Counted from the first letter of the stretch, positions 24,519-37,813 are shown. The stretch is DNA of 64,000 bases from Nymphaea colorata (GCF_008831285.2 NC_045145.1:7254802-7318801); one strand, 5' to 3'. The notes: a model not told the origin generated them from the sequence alone. Translations and numbers: made by a program.

Positions 24519-26316
24519 ATGGCAAAGAAGAAGAATTCAAAAGCTGCACGACATGAAATAGATATAGGGACCGAAGACGCCGCCACCAAGTTACTTCAAG
24601 AAGACAGTGGAAGGAATGAATCAAACCGAGAGAAATTTTCACGTATAGAGACCGAACTTGAGGAAATGAGAGAAAGAATGGGTCAGCAAGATCAGCCATC
24701 ATGTGTGGAAGAAAAGTTAACTCGTTTTGAGGAAGCTATGAATCATTTGTTTGATCAATACGTGCAAATAAGTCATCAATTGGGTTTCTTAATGGGCTGA
24801 ATTAATAAAATGGATCAATTGTCAGATAGCATAGAAGGGCTAAACTAAAGAATGGACCGTATGGTAAAATCTGTTAACAATGGGCACCACCGGGAGGATA
24901 AGGGAAAAGGACCTTATGAGAAGCCGAATACATCATTTCAAGCTACCAAAGAATATGTCGAATCGAGTTTTGGGAGAATTAAAATAAGAAAAGACACTCA
25001 ATTTTCACCTAAAACCAATGAAACTGACATGAGAAATAAAAAGCCCATAGGAGTGAACATGGCAAGTTGTTCCAAGCTACCGGTAGAAAATGAATTTAAA
25101 GAGATTCCAGATGAGGATAGTGAGGAAGCTGGGCAATGAAGTGAGAAAAAGAGTGGCCAAAAGTACATAGAACCCCGATCCAACATTCAGGTTGACTTTC
25201 TTAGGTTCGATGGCAAAAACGCCCAAGATTGTGTGATTAAGGCAGAAAAATATTTTGAATTCCAAAAAGTTAGGGAGGACAAGAAAATTACCATGGCCAT
25301 GATCTACTTCAAAGGGGCAGTAATGAGATGGTATCGTTGGTACAAAAGGAATACTCGCTCGCTTTGGAGTCCCATCATATACCAATTACCATATGGAACT
25401 TATCAATCTAAAACAAAACACTACCGTGGAAGAGTTTCAAAGTCGATTTGAGGACTTGTCATGTATGGTTGGAGATTGGCCTGAGCCCGCACTTATAGGT
25501 GCATTCATGTCGGGTTTGACAGAGAATATCAGAATTGAGATGCTATCTGAGGTTCATGTTGATTTAGACCTTTGCTAAGGCAAGGGTAATGGAAGAAAAG
25601 CTCCTTAAACCGTCAACGTACGAGAAGTTCTCTAAGATAGGGGGCTTCAACCAAAACAAGGGAATTTCAACCAACCAACTCCTAAACCACAGCCACTAGC
25701 ACTTCCAAAAAGTGTTACGCGGCCAACCGTTAGGGATAATGTTCCCGTCTGTTACATCACCCCTAAGGAGAGGGATGAAAGGTTCAAAGCAGGGTTATGC
25801 GTGTCATGCGATGAAAAGTGGTTCAAGGGTCACAAATGTAAGAGATTTCAGCTAATGGTGGTTGTAGATGATGAGGACGAAGTTGAGGTTTCAACGCCGG
25901 TTGAAGATCAACTAGATGATCAAGAGACCCCAATCGAAGTCAAGGTTTTATGTCATTATCTTGCAACAAACCTCCCATACTCCATGAAGGTCATGGGGTC
26001 CATTGGCGACTAGCAAGTGATAGTCCTTTTGGATACCGGATCTAGTTATAATTTCATGAGAGAGAAGATGACGCGCATCTTGGGGGGTGGCAAAAGCATA
26101 CGATTCCCATTTGCAGTAGTAGTGGGTGATGGTCTGTGCCTTTCATGTAACACCATGTGCAGGGGAGTAAAGGTCGTTATTCAACATGTTCCATTTGAAG
26201 TGAACTTGCATGCTCTACCTATTCAAGGAGCGGATATGGTCATTGGACTACCATAGTTTGAAGTTTTAGGGACAGTGTCATGAGACTTTGCCTCCATGGT
26301 GATGACTTTTCCCAAA
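24519..26316 (+). pseudogene. gag-protease remnant of the long-LTR Ty3 element
   Basis: The ATG at 24,519 starts a lysine-rich N-terminus. Later frames give VDFLRFDGKNAQDCVIKAEK, VEEFQSRFEDLS and AFMSGLTENI, all typical of the retrotransposon Gag domain. A zinc-finger-like CVSCDEKWFKGHKC is at 25,798-25,839. The aspartic protease motif LLDTGSSYNF is at about 26,026-26,055, followed by GADMVIGLP and an FEVLGTVS stretch. In-frame stops and shifts occur at about 24,798, 25,137, 25,577, 26,011 and 26,254. After an A-run at 26,329-26,341 the sequence no longer resembles pol. Known Ty3 elements continue into reverse transcriptase here, so pol is deleted or replaced. Confidence 0.88.
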
Positions 26317-27059
26317 GAAGGCAGCAAAAAAAAAAAAAAAATCAAGATCACAGTGGAAAATGCTACAAAAAAATCCAAGGGTACCTGGTGCACGAGATGA
26401 CAGAACCGAACTTTAACCCCTCCATCAGGAAGGACAGATCCTTGCCTAACTATGATCAGATTATGAACCCAGCTGAAAATGATGCAAGGAAGGAAGGGGT
26501 CACAAGACCAGGGTATGACCCATAGCCAATTAAGTGGGAGTGCATAACACCGAAGTTGTGTGAGCAGGTCGCGACTGCTAAAACTACAAACACAACTCTC
26601 ATCTTATGCTCAATGCAAAAAGTGAGAGACTAGTTAGGGTAAGGGAGAATGGGGCAGTCGAGGGAGACCACCCTCTACCACGATTATATCGACCAAAAGA
26701 AAGAGGGAAAGGGCGGATATGGCAAGATCACACTAGGGGGAAGCAATCGGGTGTTCTACTAATGGTAAACAAGGGTGGATCAAAGCAAGAATTCCAACCT
26801 CAAGATTCCCTACTTGATCGGTTGCCAAGGGATTATGGGTCATTGCCCAAACAGGTGAAGCCGTTGCTAGATACTCCATCGAGACCTTAAGTGATTCTTC
26901 GACACCAGCATGTACAGAAAGAGAATGGCAGAGAAACAAAGTGTTAATGAGGTGGGTCAGTTCAGATTCAGGTACATCGTGGGAACGAAATGAGCGGACT
27001 ATCCAGGATTTTCCAGTTACTAGAACTTGGGGACAAGCTCAGTTTAAGCGTGGTGGATC
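26317..27059 (+). other. Non-pol interior of the LTR element
   Basis: Fills the space between the protease remnant and the 3' LTR. It has open stretches (26,280-26,525 and 26,606-26,890) without recognisable domains. A weak purine-rich tract (GCGTGGTGGA) sits just before the 3' LTR where a polypurine tract is expected. Confidence 0.6.
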
Positions 27060-30000
27060 TGATACGGAACTACCTAGGACTAGGCTGGGACTAGCCGTGA
27101 CTGCTATTGAATCTCATCGACTACCCAGGTCCAATAGCGCTAAGCTCGGCCGCGCGAGCCCTTTGTCGCCAAAAGAGTACGAGAGACTTGGCCATGGGGT
27201 GTAGGAGGTGTAGAGGCTGTACTAACAGTGAACGGTGTAGCTTGTAGCGCTGACAACGCCACACAAGGCCTAGCATCACACCAGGTAGCCGTCGGGGGGC
27301 ATGCCACTACTGACCACAAGCGCAACGCAACACCCGGGTACAGCCGAGCACACAACTGAGGGACGTCGCCGACTATCGGGCATTGAGGAGGTAGATGGGT
27401 GCTGTACGCACGAGAGCTACGATACAGGAGACTCCTTGCAACGTTGGGAGGCTACCGCAGACGAGGAGAATGCCAGCGCACGCGTTGAGAGTTGTAGGGA
27501 GGTTGCCGCAGATGGGGACGCAGACAAAGAGAGTAGCGAAAGCTTCAGGGAGGCTAGCAAGACTCAGGCGCCAGCCGCAGCACACGGGCAGAGCGCCATT
27601 CTTCATTGTGAGGCTAACGCTCGAGGGGGCATTTCTAGCGTGGGCGGTATTCTTCTTAGGGAGGTTACTCGATGCCGTCAGTCAAAGTTGATCGAGCCCA
27701 GCCAAGCAGCGTTGATCGGGTCACTGATACAGACGGTCAATGCCCCACTCAGTCCAGACATTACCAGCGTTGACGCGAGGGAGAGGGTCCGAGCTTAGCC
27801 ACTGGACCCAGCCGACCTGACCCAGACCGGGGTGGGTCCATGCATGGAGTTGACCGTGCTAGATCCGATCAAACCCAGACCGAGCCCAGTTGACGGACCT
27901 AGCCACTCACGCCTAGTTGCCTCAGACCGAGTTGGAGTGGATTCAGACCCGAGCCGACACTTGCAGATCGAGACGGAGAGATTTCAGTGATATGGGTCAG
28001 TTCGGGGCAAATTTTGACAAGATCTGGTCCAAGTCCTGGTCCAGCGGTTTTAGTTAAGAACCAGTTTTATTTTTGTTCTATTTCAGTCATGTTTCGACCC
28101 GGGTCGAGACTTAGACCAAACCGTGTCTTGCCACAGTACAAATGATCGCTTTGTAAAGTTTAACCCTATGTTTTGAATAATATTTTGACAAAGTCTTATC
28201 TGAAGCTTAAGCTTTGTTCCTCCCGCGCTTCACGCACCTCCATCTTCTTCCTTTACGATTTCTGTGATTCATTTGAGGTTCTTCTCCATCATCCTCAGAT
28301 TCATCAATGGCGGCTTAGCAACCCGGCATTACCCACAAACCCTCTGTTGGTTTTCCCTACCAGGAGGTGGATCGAAGCAGACGGTCGGTGGGCTGTTCTT
28401 CTTCAACGCATTCCTGAGCAGAAGCAGAGGTGGCTGCCGTGCGAGCTCCTCATCCACAGAGATGCTGAGAGGTGACACCCACCATACGGAAGGCGTCCTC
28501 CAGACTACGAGCAATGCCTAAACAACGGTGAGGAGTCCTGTGATGCGTTAGACCGTCCGACGAGCAGCTGATACAACTAAGTGTTCTTCCAGCATCATTC
28601 CTCCATTTGGTTACTGTAAATCACCTCTCAGATCGATATTACTCCGTGAAAACCTTCTGGAATCCGTTGTGGATGACTTTCTAGATGATTTGAGCGAAGG
28701 AGAACAGATTTGAGGGTCGTTTGAAGACGATCGAGCCATTTTCTATCCATTCGGTTTTAACAGGCTTCACTAAGCCTGTTTCAGTTCAAGCTTCAATGGA
28801 GGACCCAATCGGCTGCAACTTTTGAGGGTTTTTATTCTAATCGCTTCCCATTGAATCAATCTATCGAAGGGAAGTGGAATCATGTCAATCAGTACAGTAT
28901 TGCATGAGATTCGAGCGTGAGAAGTTTGATTAGGTTCTGTCAAGCTTTACCGCCAACCGGTCCATGTTTCCGGTGACTTTTTCGGCGATCGTACCGTTGG
29001 ATCTTGACTATTCCAGTGCCATTCGATTCCCAACATCCAGGCGATCCTCTCTGCCAAGTTTGACGTCGATCTGACTGCAGACGATGTTTCTGGAGGTGAC
29101 GATCAGAATCTGGCAGAAATCGGCGGTGATCCTCATGGTTTCTCCGTCATAGGCGCCTGCGACCCAATTTTCGCATAGATCATTGGGTATATAGCTTCAC
29201 CGGGTGATTTATCAACTCTAGATCATTCCAAATTTAATTATCTATTGATTGCAATCAATTTCATGCTTTGATTTGATCGCATTGAGGAGGAATCGCGATT
29301 TGAAGACCCGTTTCTGTTCATCTGTGCGGCGGCGTTTTTCTAAAGCAGGCGACAGGCAAACAATGACTTTTAGACTCAACAACTTGGGTGTAGACTGCTC
29401 GGATTCTGCTCAAAATTAGAGCATTCACTCCTTGGCTGGTGATCTTGCTGCTGTCCAAATTTCAACATTTTTGGAGGTGTCTACGATTTTCTACGAATTT
29501 TTGAATGGAGACCTCTCTATCAGTCCTGAAGCTAAGTTGTGCCTGAGGAGTTTCTGAACTGGCGACAGACTGAACCCGGATTTCATTGCTCAATGAGTTG
29601 GCCTTAGACTGCTCGGATTTGCCTGAAATTTGGGGCCTCTACTCCTGAGGATGTTGGCTTGCTCCTGACCAATTTTGGTGATTTTTGGAGACGTCTGTGA
29701 TTTTATAAAATTTGCCGAGTGGAGGTCTCTTTGCCGGTGCCTGAACCTGTCCATCGCCCGTTTCTTCAAACGGAGGTAGAGCCTTTAAGCTCCTCCGATT
29801 TCGTTTTCTTCGGCATTGGGAAAACGACTGCTGCAACAAGGAGAAGCTGCAACCTGTTGGCATAAACTGCGACAGTCGTTGAGCAGAGACCTTGGAGTTG
29901 AAGTGTGTACGTCGACACCAGTTCGATGTCTACTTCCCCTTTTCATCACACATGAGGGCTTAGATCATCTTCTGTGAGGCATTTCATCCTTTGGTTTTTG

Positions 30001-30641
30001 TTTTGGATATCTGTTTTGCTGTAACAGTGATCGGTGCTTCTTTTGGCGCTGAGGTGAAATTAGGAACAGCAATCGACCGGCGAGCTGAGGTTGTGCTGTC
30101 CTCTGTATAGCGTAGAGGAGGAGTCACCTACTGAGTATCAAGGCTATTTTCGGTAGAACCCTCGGACTAGCTCCGAGTAGGTATGTGGCTTGTCCCCCTA
30201 TAGAACAGGAGGGTGTCTTTGCCTGCAGACCACCTATACAGTGCACAGTAGAGAGAGGTCCTCGGAGGCTCTGTTAGCCGATGACACACCTCCTTGCTGC
30301 AGGGGTTGGGGGTGTGGTTTGTGTGCTTAGGCATGTATGTTTTTTTTTATGCTTGGATGTGAATATGTGCTGAGTGAGGTGAACACTTAATTTGTATCAT
30401 CACGGTTGTATTAAGCCTTGACCCCCTTAGCTCTCTTGTAGTAGGATTGGCCATTTGGGTTCGGAAAACTATCTTGTACTTCTGTCGTAACTTGGGAATT
30501 TAAGCCGGGGTTGCTGTCCGATGGAAAAAAGTGTAAAGTCTTCTTAATCTTTATGCTATTCGGAGCTTGCCCCAAGAGATCTTGGGAAGGGAGTTTGGCA
30601 TTCGGCAGCAAGCTTAGGCAGTCCTAGCCGGGATCCCATCA
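27060..30641 (+). repeat. 3' LTR (3.6 kb)
   Basis: Begins TGATACGG and ends GATCCCATCA. It is collinear with the 5' LTR. Its TATA box is mutated to TACAAAT (28,137-28,143). A 165-codon frame (27,301-27,798) is the counterpart of the 5' LTR frame. Confidence 0.95.
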
Positions 30642-33600
30642 GAAACCCTCTGTGTTGTGTGTCATAGCAGTGAGATTCCTTTTACATCAAACAAGCAGGT
30701 TCCATATATAATGTGTTCAAGTGATGAAAAACACCTTATAAGTTATATAGTATTTATAATTAAATTATTATGAATGAGTAGATTTGGTTTACATGTGCAA
30801 CATCATTTTTAAGTCAATGCATGAGCATAGGTTGCTGAACTTTTGAAAATGAGTAGACAAATTTGACATGATAAAACCCAGTTTTATCAGTTTACTAAGC
30901 AATCGTCTATGATGGTCAAACATAATAATGCAAAACCAAGATCAAGATGGGACAGTCCAGTTATGTTTTAGACAAATTCATTGAAAATATTGTCATGAGA
31001 GAAAGAGAGAGAGATGGGGGACAACCAACAAGTCTGTCCCAAAAAATATGCCCATTGTGCGACCAGCTACGCGAGCGGGAGAGAGAGATGTGGCCGTTCG
31101 AGTCCCATCCAGTTTCTTGGTTCAATTACTTATCCTATTACTGAAAGTTCAATATTAGATGGGTAAAAAATGAATCACAATATTTGGTTTCTTATGCATT
31201 TATGTATTAGTAAATTGGTACATACAATAGCAATACAAAAAGAAAGACTTATGAATTTTTGCATCTATACCAAATATAAAAGTAAAAATCTGAAGTAAAA
31301 ATAATATCGCAACAAGCAAAAAACTTGTAGTTATCCAACATGCACATTTTGACTCTATTCATTCGGCTTTATTAGTGTTAAAACTGAATTGAATTTGACC
31401 CAAGTGAGTCAAATGTTGGTTTAGTTGGCCCAACTTTACTTTTTATACATAGGGTCAAAGCGAAGCCAAGTCAAGAAAGCCGTGATGGTTGATACCTAGA
31501 GGCTGCCATGCATGGACATTCACCCAAACCTTTAGTTAAATGTCCACCTTCATCCATAGATCCAAAAAGACATCCCTTGTATGTTTCTGGTTCAGTGTCG
31601 CAGTTTTTTTCCTAAACTTATATAGCTGCCTATAAACTCTGTTTGAGAAATCTGTCTTGCTGAGAGATGATCAAAAATTGCTTTTCAAATTTTTGAGTTA
31701 AAGGAATAATATTGAAAGATTAAGATCATCAACAGTTTTGAGGCAACATTATTTAATTTAGGGCATTTACTGAGAGCCATTCACAACAAAAGTGAGACCC
31801 ATATCAACAAAATATAAAACAAGCGATATGTTTTCTGGTTTATAGCCAAAAGAAAAACTTGCAAATAGTAATTGTCAACTTAATTTTTGACCTTTCCCAT
31901 TAAGCCACTGAGGCTGCAGCCTTGTTAGATTTTTCTCAATTCATCTCTGATCCCCCACCCAGCTCCAAACCCAAGACAACAATCCCAGCCTTCTTTTCCC
32001 CTCATCTTCACTACATGTCCAATTCTAAGGAAGTAAAAACTTGAAATAGCATGTATTGATAGGTTTTCCTCTTGACAATCTTACTCTATAAGCCATTAAT
32101 TTGCATCTTTAGAGATGATTTTCTTGAGTATTAGATGGAGAAGTCTAAGCAGTGGTTAACAGCCTCTTTTGGAATTTTCCTTTTTTTGATTTTCACCTCT
32201 ATTTGCTTCATTTTCAAAAGCAACTTTCATTTTTCTACTCATCCTTACCAATGTTATATAATAGAGTATAGCAAGTTGATGCATCCATAGAAAGTGCTCC
32301 ACTTCTTCATTCTTGGTTCTATGCTGACTTCAAATCATGCACATGTCTGTGAAAAAGTTTCTTATGAGTGTCATAGAGGAGATCATGCAATGAAACAACA
32401 CGAAATGAAGATGAAGAAGAAGAAGAGGTGGCAGCCATCCTTCGATGGGCGATGATGATCGGATTTCCTTAAAATAAGAGTCAGAGCTATTCCATCATGG
32501 TACGTTGACAAGTATTCCAATTCACTTTGTCCCTAACATATTTAACAAATTACCATGTCTCTATCTATGGCTTGTTTTCCTTTATTTACAAAGCCAATAT
32601 TGAATCTTTTGGGGAGAGTTTGCATATATATCTTTTGCAGTTACATGCATCAGGTAAATGCTCACTTAAGCATAAGATTTTCAGTTATTATTATAGCCAA
32701 ATTATAGAGCATTTTAGGCTCCTTTCATGCAAATATTACACAACATATATGCTTATATATCATGGTTTATTAAGTGCAAGTATAGGTAGTATTTGAACAA
32801 TTTCAGTTAGTAATAGCCTTGTGAAATTGAATATTTATAGAAAAATAGTTCCTTATTTTTATGCATTTAGATAATGCTAAGCTGCAAGAAAAATGAGCAA
32901 GGCAAGTGCATATTCTTATAAAAGCTGAATTATTTATACATATAATTTGTATGCATCTGGAGATGTATTTCTTATGTTTAATTTGTTGCATTTCGGTTGT
33001 GTAATGGTTGAAGAGACACATATGCACAAACAGGTAGAGCGTAGATGACCAATAGAATGGTCTAATCTGAGGGCCATATTTCAGGTTAAGAGGGTCTTGT
33101 GTAAGCATTAGCCAAGGCATCAGTTGGGCAGTGCGTGGATGGTTGTGACTTTCCAAATCACCATGTCCACTTCTCATGAAATCGGCTGGGGTGGTCCCAT
33201 TCCATTAAAAGAATAAAAGAATGAACTATATAGATCAAGCAAAAAACAATCAGCCTTAATAGGCCCTACCTCTCTGCAATCAACAAAAGAATATAACCAT
33301 AGGAAATGAAATCAGCACAAACAAGAATACATCCATCATACAAGAACAGAAGACTATATCCAGCAGCTAAATCACCAACTTTATTGTTGGCTATGTATCA
33401 TTGCAACCATCTATGCCAATTAACCTCATTAGATTTGATACGAATATTTGCTACCCCATCAGGAATTTCATTCAACAGCTGGAGAAGCACTTGATATTAC
33501 ACTGTGCGAGACTGATTCCAATCTTGTTTTATTGTACTGCTCAAAAGCACACCGTTCAACCAAAGAGTGCCCCCACATGTCCTTCTACCTTCTTGAGCTC

Positions 33601-34203
33601 CCATAACAATTTCAACAATGCAACCCTCTTTGTCTTGAATCTTCCAAAAAAGACTAAATACATGCATTTGCAGCCAACATTTTACAGATTTCACCGCATC
33701 CATCAACGGATCCTGCTTCAAAATTATCTCTAAGCATGCAACTCATACTTTGCTTTCTGCCTCACTAATCCTCATGATTTTTCCTTCATGCATGGCAAGG
33801 TTTCAAAATCTCCAAACCTTCTACATCACAACGTAAAAACAAAGATCCCAGCAAAGCTTGAATTCTTTGCATAAAAATTTCTGTCTCCACCATATAAGCT
33901 CAATGCAGAAGTCGTTTGAAGGAAACTCCAAACCAGGAAACCAGGATATGATATATTTCTAAATGTTGACTGCAAAGCAACACTGAAAAATAGGGTGTTG
34001 CTGATCTACTATTCCCCTCATGCAAAGTCTATGATAGGATGCCCAAGAAAAACTACAACGTTGGCTCCAAGTTTCAATAGACTCTATAGTTTCAATAGAC
34101 TCTACGAATTGTGGTTGCCATACAAGTAAGCTTTCTCCATTTTATTACTCCTCTTGTTATTCTTACTCTTTCCAAAACCTCTTTCCGTAACTCCACCTGT
34201 CTA

Positions 34204-34382
34204 GAGGGGTGGAGCTAGAATTTTTTTCAAGGACGGGCCAAACGGTCAAATGAACTTATTCAGGTAAGGCCAAGCTAAATCAGAATCCAAAAAATACATT
34301 ACGCAACTAATTTTTTTTTAATTTTTTTTTAGTTAGTTGGGGTGGGGCCACGGCCTAGGCGGGCCCCCTCCCTCCACCCCTG
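34204..34382. mobile_element. hAT-type MITE nested in the LINE
   Basis: Ends AGGGGTGGAG and CTCCACCCCT are inverse of each other. A perfect 8-bp target duplication, CCTGTCTA, flanks it (34,196-34,203 and 34,383-34,390). It is 179 bp with an AT-rich core. Confidence 0.85.
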
Positions 34383-34632
34383 CCTGTCTACCATTGTTTT
34401 TTCCAAATCAGCATATCTTTACCATGGACTAAATTGACAGTGAGGTTCTCTCCCACTAGATTTATGTGCCTCCTATGCTTAGTCACAATACTATACTGAT
34501 GTACCGCTTCTTTTAAAGATAGATGCAACTCATTTTGTATTTCATGGATTTTATCAAAAGAAACACTGGTAACTAAATGTTGTTCTGCCAAGGGTCAGTC
34601 CAGTATTTAATGTGTTATACATTCTTTACATG

Positions 34633-34789
34633 CAAGGGCAAACCCAAAAAAATTTCATGAGGTGGGTCGAATTAAAGTTTCTAAATTTTTATACAAAACA
34701 AGTGAATTTTTTTAAAATTTACATGTAATTTTTTTTAAAAAAAAGGTGGGGCCAAGGCCCATGCAAGCCCTACCTTGGCTCCGCCCCTA
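34633..34789. mobile_element. hAT-type MITE nested in the LINE (second)
   Basis: The right end (GGCTCCGCCCCT) is inverse of the GGGGCGGAGC type. The left end is degraded to CAAGGGCAAACC. Flanks TTTACATG (34,625-34,632) and TTTACGTG (34,790-34,797) agree at 7 of 8 bases. Confidence 0.7.
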
Positions 34790-34807
34790 TTTACGTGCCA
34801 ATTCATT

Positions 34808-35119
34808 TCATCCTTTTCCAATCCCATATTTAACCTTTCCACAGTGGAGAGGGTGCAGAGCCAAAGAGCTCGTCACACAGACTCTTTTTTCTAAGATATT
34901 TGGATCTACAAGTATCCGCCCAAATTCATCAACTACCAGCACTTTACTTGTTACAAAGGCTAGACTAGCTATGTTAGGCTCTCCAAGTCTTTTCATGCCA
35001 ACTACTCCCTCTTCGAATGAAAGGGCCAGTAATTTCCAAGAAATTAGATGGCGCTTATAATTTCCTTCCACAATTCCCCATAAAAATCTGCTCATAATGT
35101 GTTCCATTTCCTTAATCAC
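34808..35119 (-). pseudogene. LINE reverse transcriptase C-terminal remnant
   Basis: The minus-strand frame reads EHIMSRFLWGIVEGNYKRHL, ISWKLL and GVVGMKRLGEPNIASLAF. It matches the plant L1 pattern FLWG...KxHLISW...EGGLGxRxLxxxNxALLAK. It lies only ~120 bp from the ORF1 remnant, which shows the internal deletion. Confidence 0.8.
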
Positions 35120-35239
35120 TGAAACCGCAGTAGCTCCATAACTCGAGCAAAATCTAATCCGTGTTTCATATTCTACTGATTGCTATAAGAACAGAACCCA
35201 CATGAGAAAATGATAAAGGAACTGAAATAAAATCCTGGC

Positions 35240-35836
35240 ATATCCATACTTGGCTCACACTTTCATGAAACCATCAGCATCAACCATGTATCCCCCAATA
35301 AGTTTTGCAATCCTGGCCAGCGCTTTGCCATTTCATAGATGCATAAGGAGCTCAGGCAAGTGTATCCACATCGGCAAGCTAGAGGAGGCTTCTAATTTTA
35401 ATGGCATACCTGGTTCTCATTTACTGGTTACCAGGCATTTGCCTTTCACCTTCCACCGTCCTGGGAGTAGGACTTCCTCCAAATCAATCTCCGATGAAGT
35501 TCTGATTATGAATAACCCTTTCGGCAAGACATTGTCTTCCATTATTTTTGAGGCCACTGAAAACCTCCGCATAATCAATCCTTGCCCTAGGGTTTCCACC
35601 GGATATAGTTGCCATTGCCGTCCAGGAGAATGGCTTCACCATCATCTCATCGGCTTCAGGTAAATCACCAGCACCTGCCTTCCGTTCACCTCCTGAACTG
35701 GAATGTCAGGCATCTCCATACCTTCATCCCATTCCTGTTCATCAGAGACTCCCGCACTTTCCAGCAGTGATGCCCAAGAACGAGGCTGCCCAACAGGCAA
35801 AACAGGTCCCTGTTGAGCTTTCTGCTTTCTGATCAC
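35240..35836 (-). pseudogene. LINE ORF1 remnant (DUF4283-like)
   Basis: Starting at about 35,836 the minus strand reads PRSWASLLESAGVSDE and MPDIPVQEVNGRQV. After a stop it reads GLFIIRTSSEIDLEEVLLPG then RWKVKGKCLV, and in another frame MWIHLPEL, GKALARIAKLIGG and AKYGYARI. This follows the DUF4283 order (FxFxxEED...VLxxGxW, then PVWIxLPxLP, then IAxxIG). Several stops and shifts are present. Confidence 0.75.
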
Positions 35837-37499
35837 CTATTCCTCCATTACTCCAAAACCCAGTGCCTCCGACGCCACCGCCGGGATCAGTTGCCACATT
35901 CGACACTCACAACAATCTCTGGGAACCCCGGCGACCAAGGCTTACGCTTTCTCTCAATGCTTCCATCAAAAAAGAGACAGAAATCACTGTGCAAACTTGC
36001 AGAAGTATCGAACAAGGATATAGTGTAAGCCAAGGGCGAGGATCAGCGCAATGAGGAGTGCCTGAGTCTCATAATGTACTCATGTACAATTGGACTTGAA
36101 TGAGAAGTAGCATGGTTCCACTGATCTATGTTTGATTAGACATGCTATCATCTAAAGGACATGATTATCCAGCATGTTAGCAGGAGCTTCATTTATCTGC
36201 GAAAAAATTAACTTAAGAATCCTTAGTTCAAAACCTCAGGCATCTCTTGGCATAAACTGGTAGTGCTATGTGATGAAAGACAAAGGCTGCCCTTTGTGGG
36301 ACTACACATACGTATCTTTGATAGAGAATGAAGATGATGTACTGTAGAAATAAATCAAAACTATCAAAATAATTGCAATGTTTTCTCGTGGTTGTTGTCC
36401 CTATATGGCTGAACAATGTAAAATCATGTGTCATTCTCGTTTAGTTTTTTGTTTGTTTGTTTGTTTGTTCCTTTACTATGCTTGCTAGCCACTGAATAAA
36501 AAAAATCAAATCAGGGAACATGTCATTCAATCGACGTAATAAGTAGTTAAGTAGGTCTGCTTATTGGAACATGCACAAAAGTCAATTCTAATTGTCCATG
36601 TAAAAATACTACAATTGTTGTATTAGGTCATGACAAAGTAATTAATTTGATAATTTATTAAATAATTTTGGTGGCCTCAGAACTGATTCAGACTGACCCC
36701 CCACATTATTTAACCAAATCCAGTACAGGTCTAGATTGGTCAATTTGATCGCCAAGATATCGCTTAGTTGAACTCTTTTCTTGATTGAATGGTTAGCATA
36801 ATTCTTGTGCTTTTACCAATTACCAGACTAATTTTCAGCTTGAGTTTTAGGAAGGAAAAGATGATGTGGAGAAAGGGGACTGGAGCAACCAATGATTGAC
36901 TAGCTGATACAATTGGATATGATATTAGATATGGATCGATGTTTGGAATTTGCGTGCAATTTTAATTGAAAAATAAAACCCTCTATTTTCCTTCTTTGGA
37001 TTTGAACATAAAGCTTTCTATTTTTGTTTATATAATCAGATATGGTATAGCGATTGTCATATATGACTAATAGAACAAAAAAACCCTTTAACAACTTCAT
37101 AGCATTGAGCGTTCCAGGTGCTTAATGCACTTCCCATGGACTTCTTATCAAGTTTGCTGCTCTTGATCAGTGGCTTTGTACTGTTTTCCCTTGTCACCTC
37201 TTATTTCATATTATGTAACTTAGATCTGTGTCATTACTTCTTTCTAATCCATTGTTCTTTTTTCTGTTTTCCTGCCACATTATGTTATATATTTCCAATG
37301 CATGAACCTTATCTTTTTAAGAACTTTTTATGTTCATGTCTTTCATTTCTCCAAGGGTATAGATTAGTGCAATCAACACGTTTTTCATTATGTTTGTGAA
37401 TTTTGATTATTTACATGGCATCATTATATTTTACGAATGTAAAAACAGAAAAACAAAAACAAGTGTACATGCTACGTAGGGGAAAGCTATTTTTTGCAA

Positions 37500-37813
37500 T
37501 CTATAGCGGTGACAACAGTCACAGGTAAAAGCTTACACTGGCAGATTCTACCACTGCCATAGGTCTATACGGTCAAAACACCACGATATAATTGGCAAAG
37601 ACCCTTGTCATTGTCATTAACTAAAGAGTTATTTTCAATGAATTTATTAGCAATAGTTGTTGCCACTGTGAAAGGGTTTTCCCAACTCCACAAAGGGCAA
37701 CGGGAAACTTAGCTATCGGCTTGAGTCATTGCCAAGAACCATATTGGGAACAACATCGGGGCTATTGGCGACGGCACGGGCCATAGCCAAAGACTTTTTT
37801 TGTTGTTATGTAT
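37500..37813. repeat. CACTA-like terminal region in copy A
   Basis: The right edge reads inversely as CATAACAACAAAAAAAGTC then TTTGGCTATGGCC, like the CACTACAACAAAAAAAG ends of many CACTA elements with GCCAAT-type subterminal words. The left end is not resolved. Confidence 0.4.

Larger units (their letters stand above)
20781..30641 (+). mobile_element. Ty3/Gypsy LTR retrotransposon with very long LTRs
   Basis: Direct repeats 20,781-24,480 (3,700 bp) and 27,060-30,641 (3,582 bp) both begin TGATA and end CCATCA. The element is flanked by GAAAC at 20,776-20,780 and 30,642-30,646, a perfect 5-bp target duplication. The initiator-Met-tRNA-type primer site lies right after the 5' LTR. The 2,579-bp interior carries broken gag and protease but no reverse transcriptase, RNase H or integrase. 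It is therefore non-autonomous or internally deleted. The LTRs differ visibly at many positions and by a ~100-bp indel, so the insertion is old. Copy B keeps the unoccupied GAAAC site at 38,305-38,309. Confidence 0.95.
33173..35989 (-). mobile_element. L1-type LINE, internally deleted, in copy A
   Basis: Copy B runs uninterrupted through CCACTTGCAGAAG at 41,277-41,289, while copy A is interrupted here by 2.8 kb. Flanks TGTCCACTT (33,164-33,172) and TGCAAACTT (35,990-35,998) are a degenerate target duplication. On the minus strand a 5' leader is followed by an ORF1/DUF4283-like part, then directly by the C-terminal reverse transcriptase region. Most of ORF2 is therefore missing. No poly(A) tail is visible at the 3' side (33,173). 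Confidence 0.85.

Noticed and set aside
31090-31115. GTTCGAGTCC word resembling a tRNA B box
   Set aside because: No matching A box or cloverleaf arms could be formed upstream. The copy B counterpart is altered, so no tRNA or SINE is called.
32803-33177. 124-codon minus-strand frame in copy A
   Set aside because: The homologous part of copy B is not open in the same way and there is no domain similarity.
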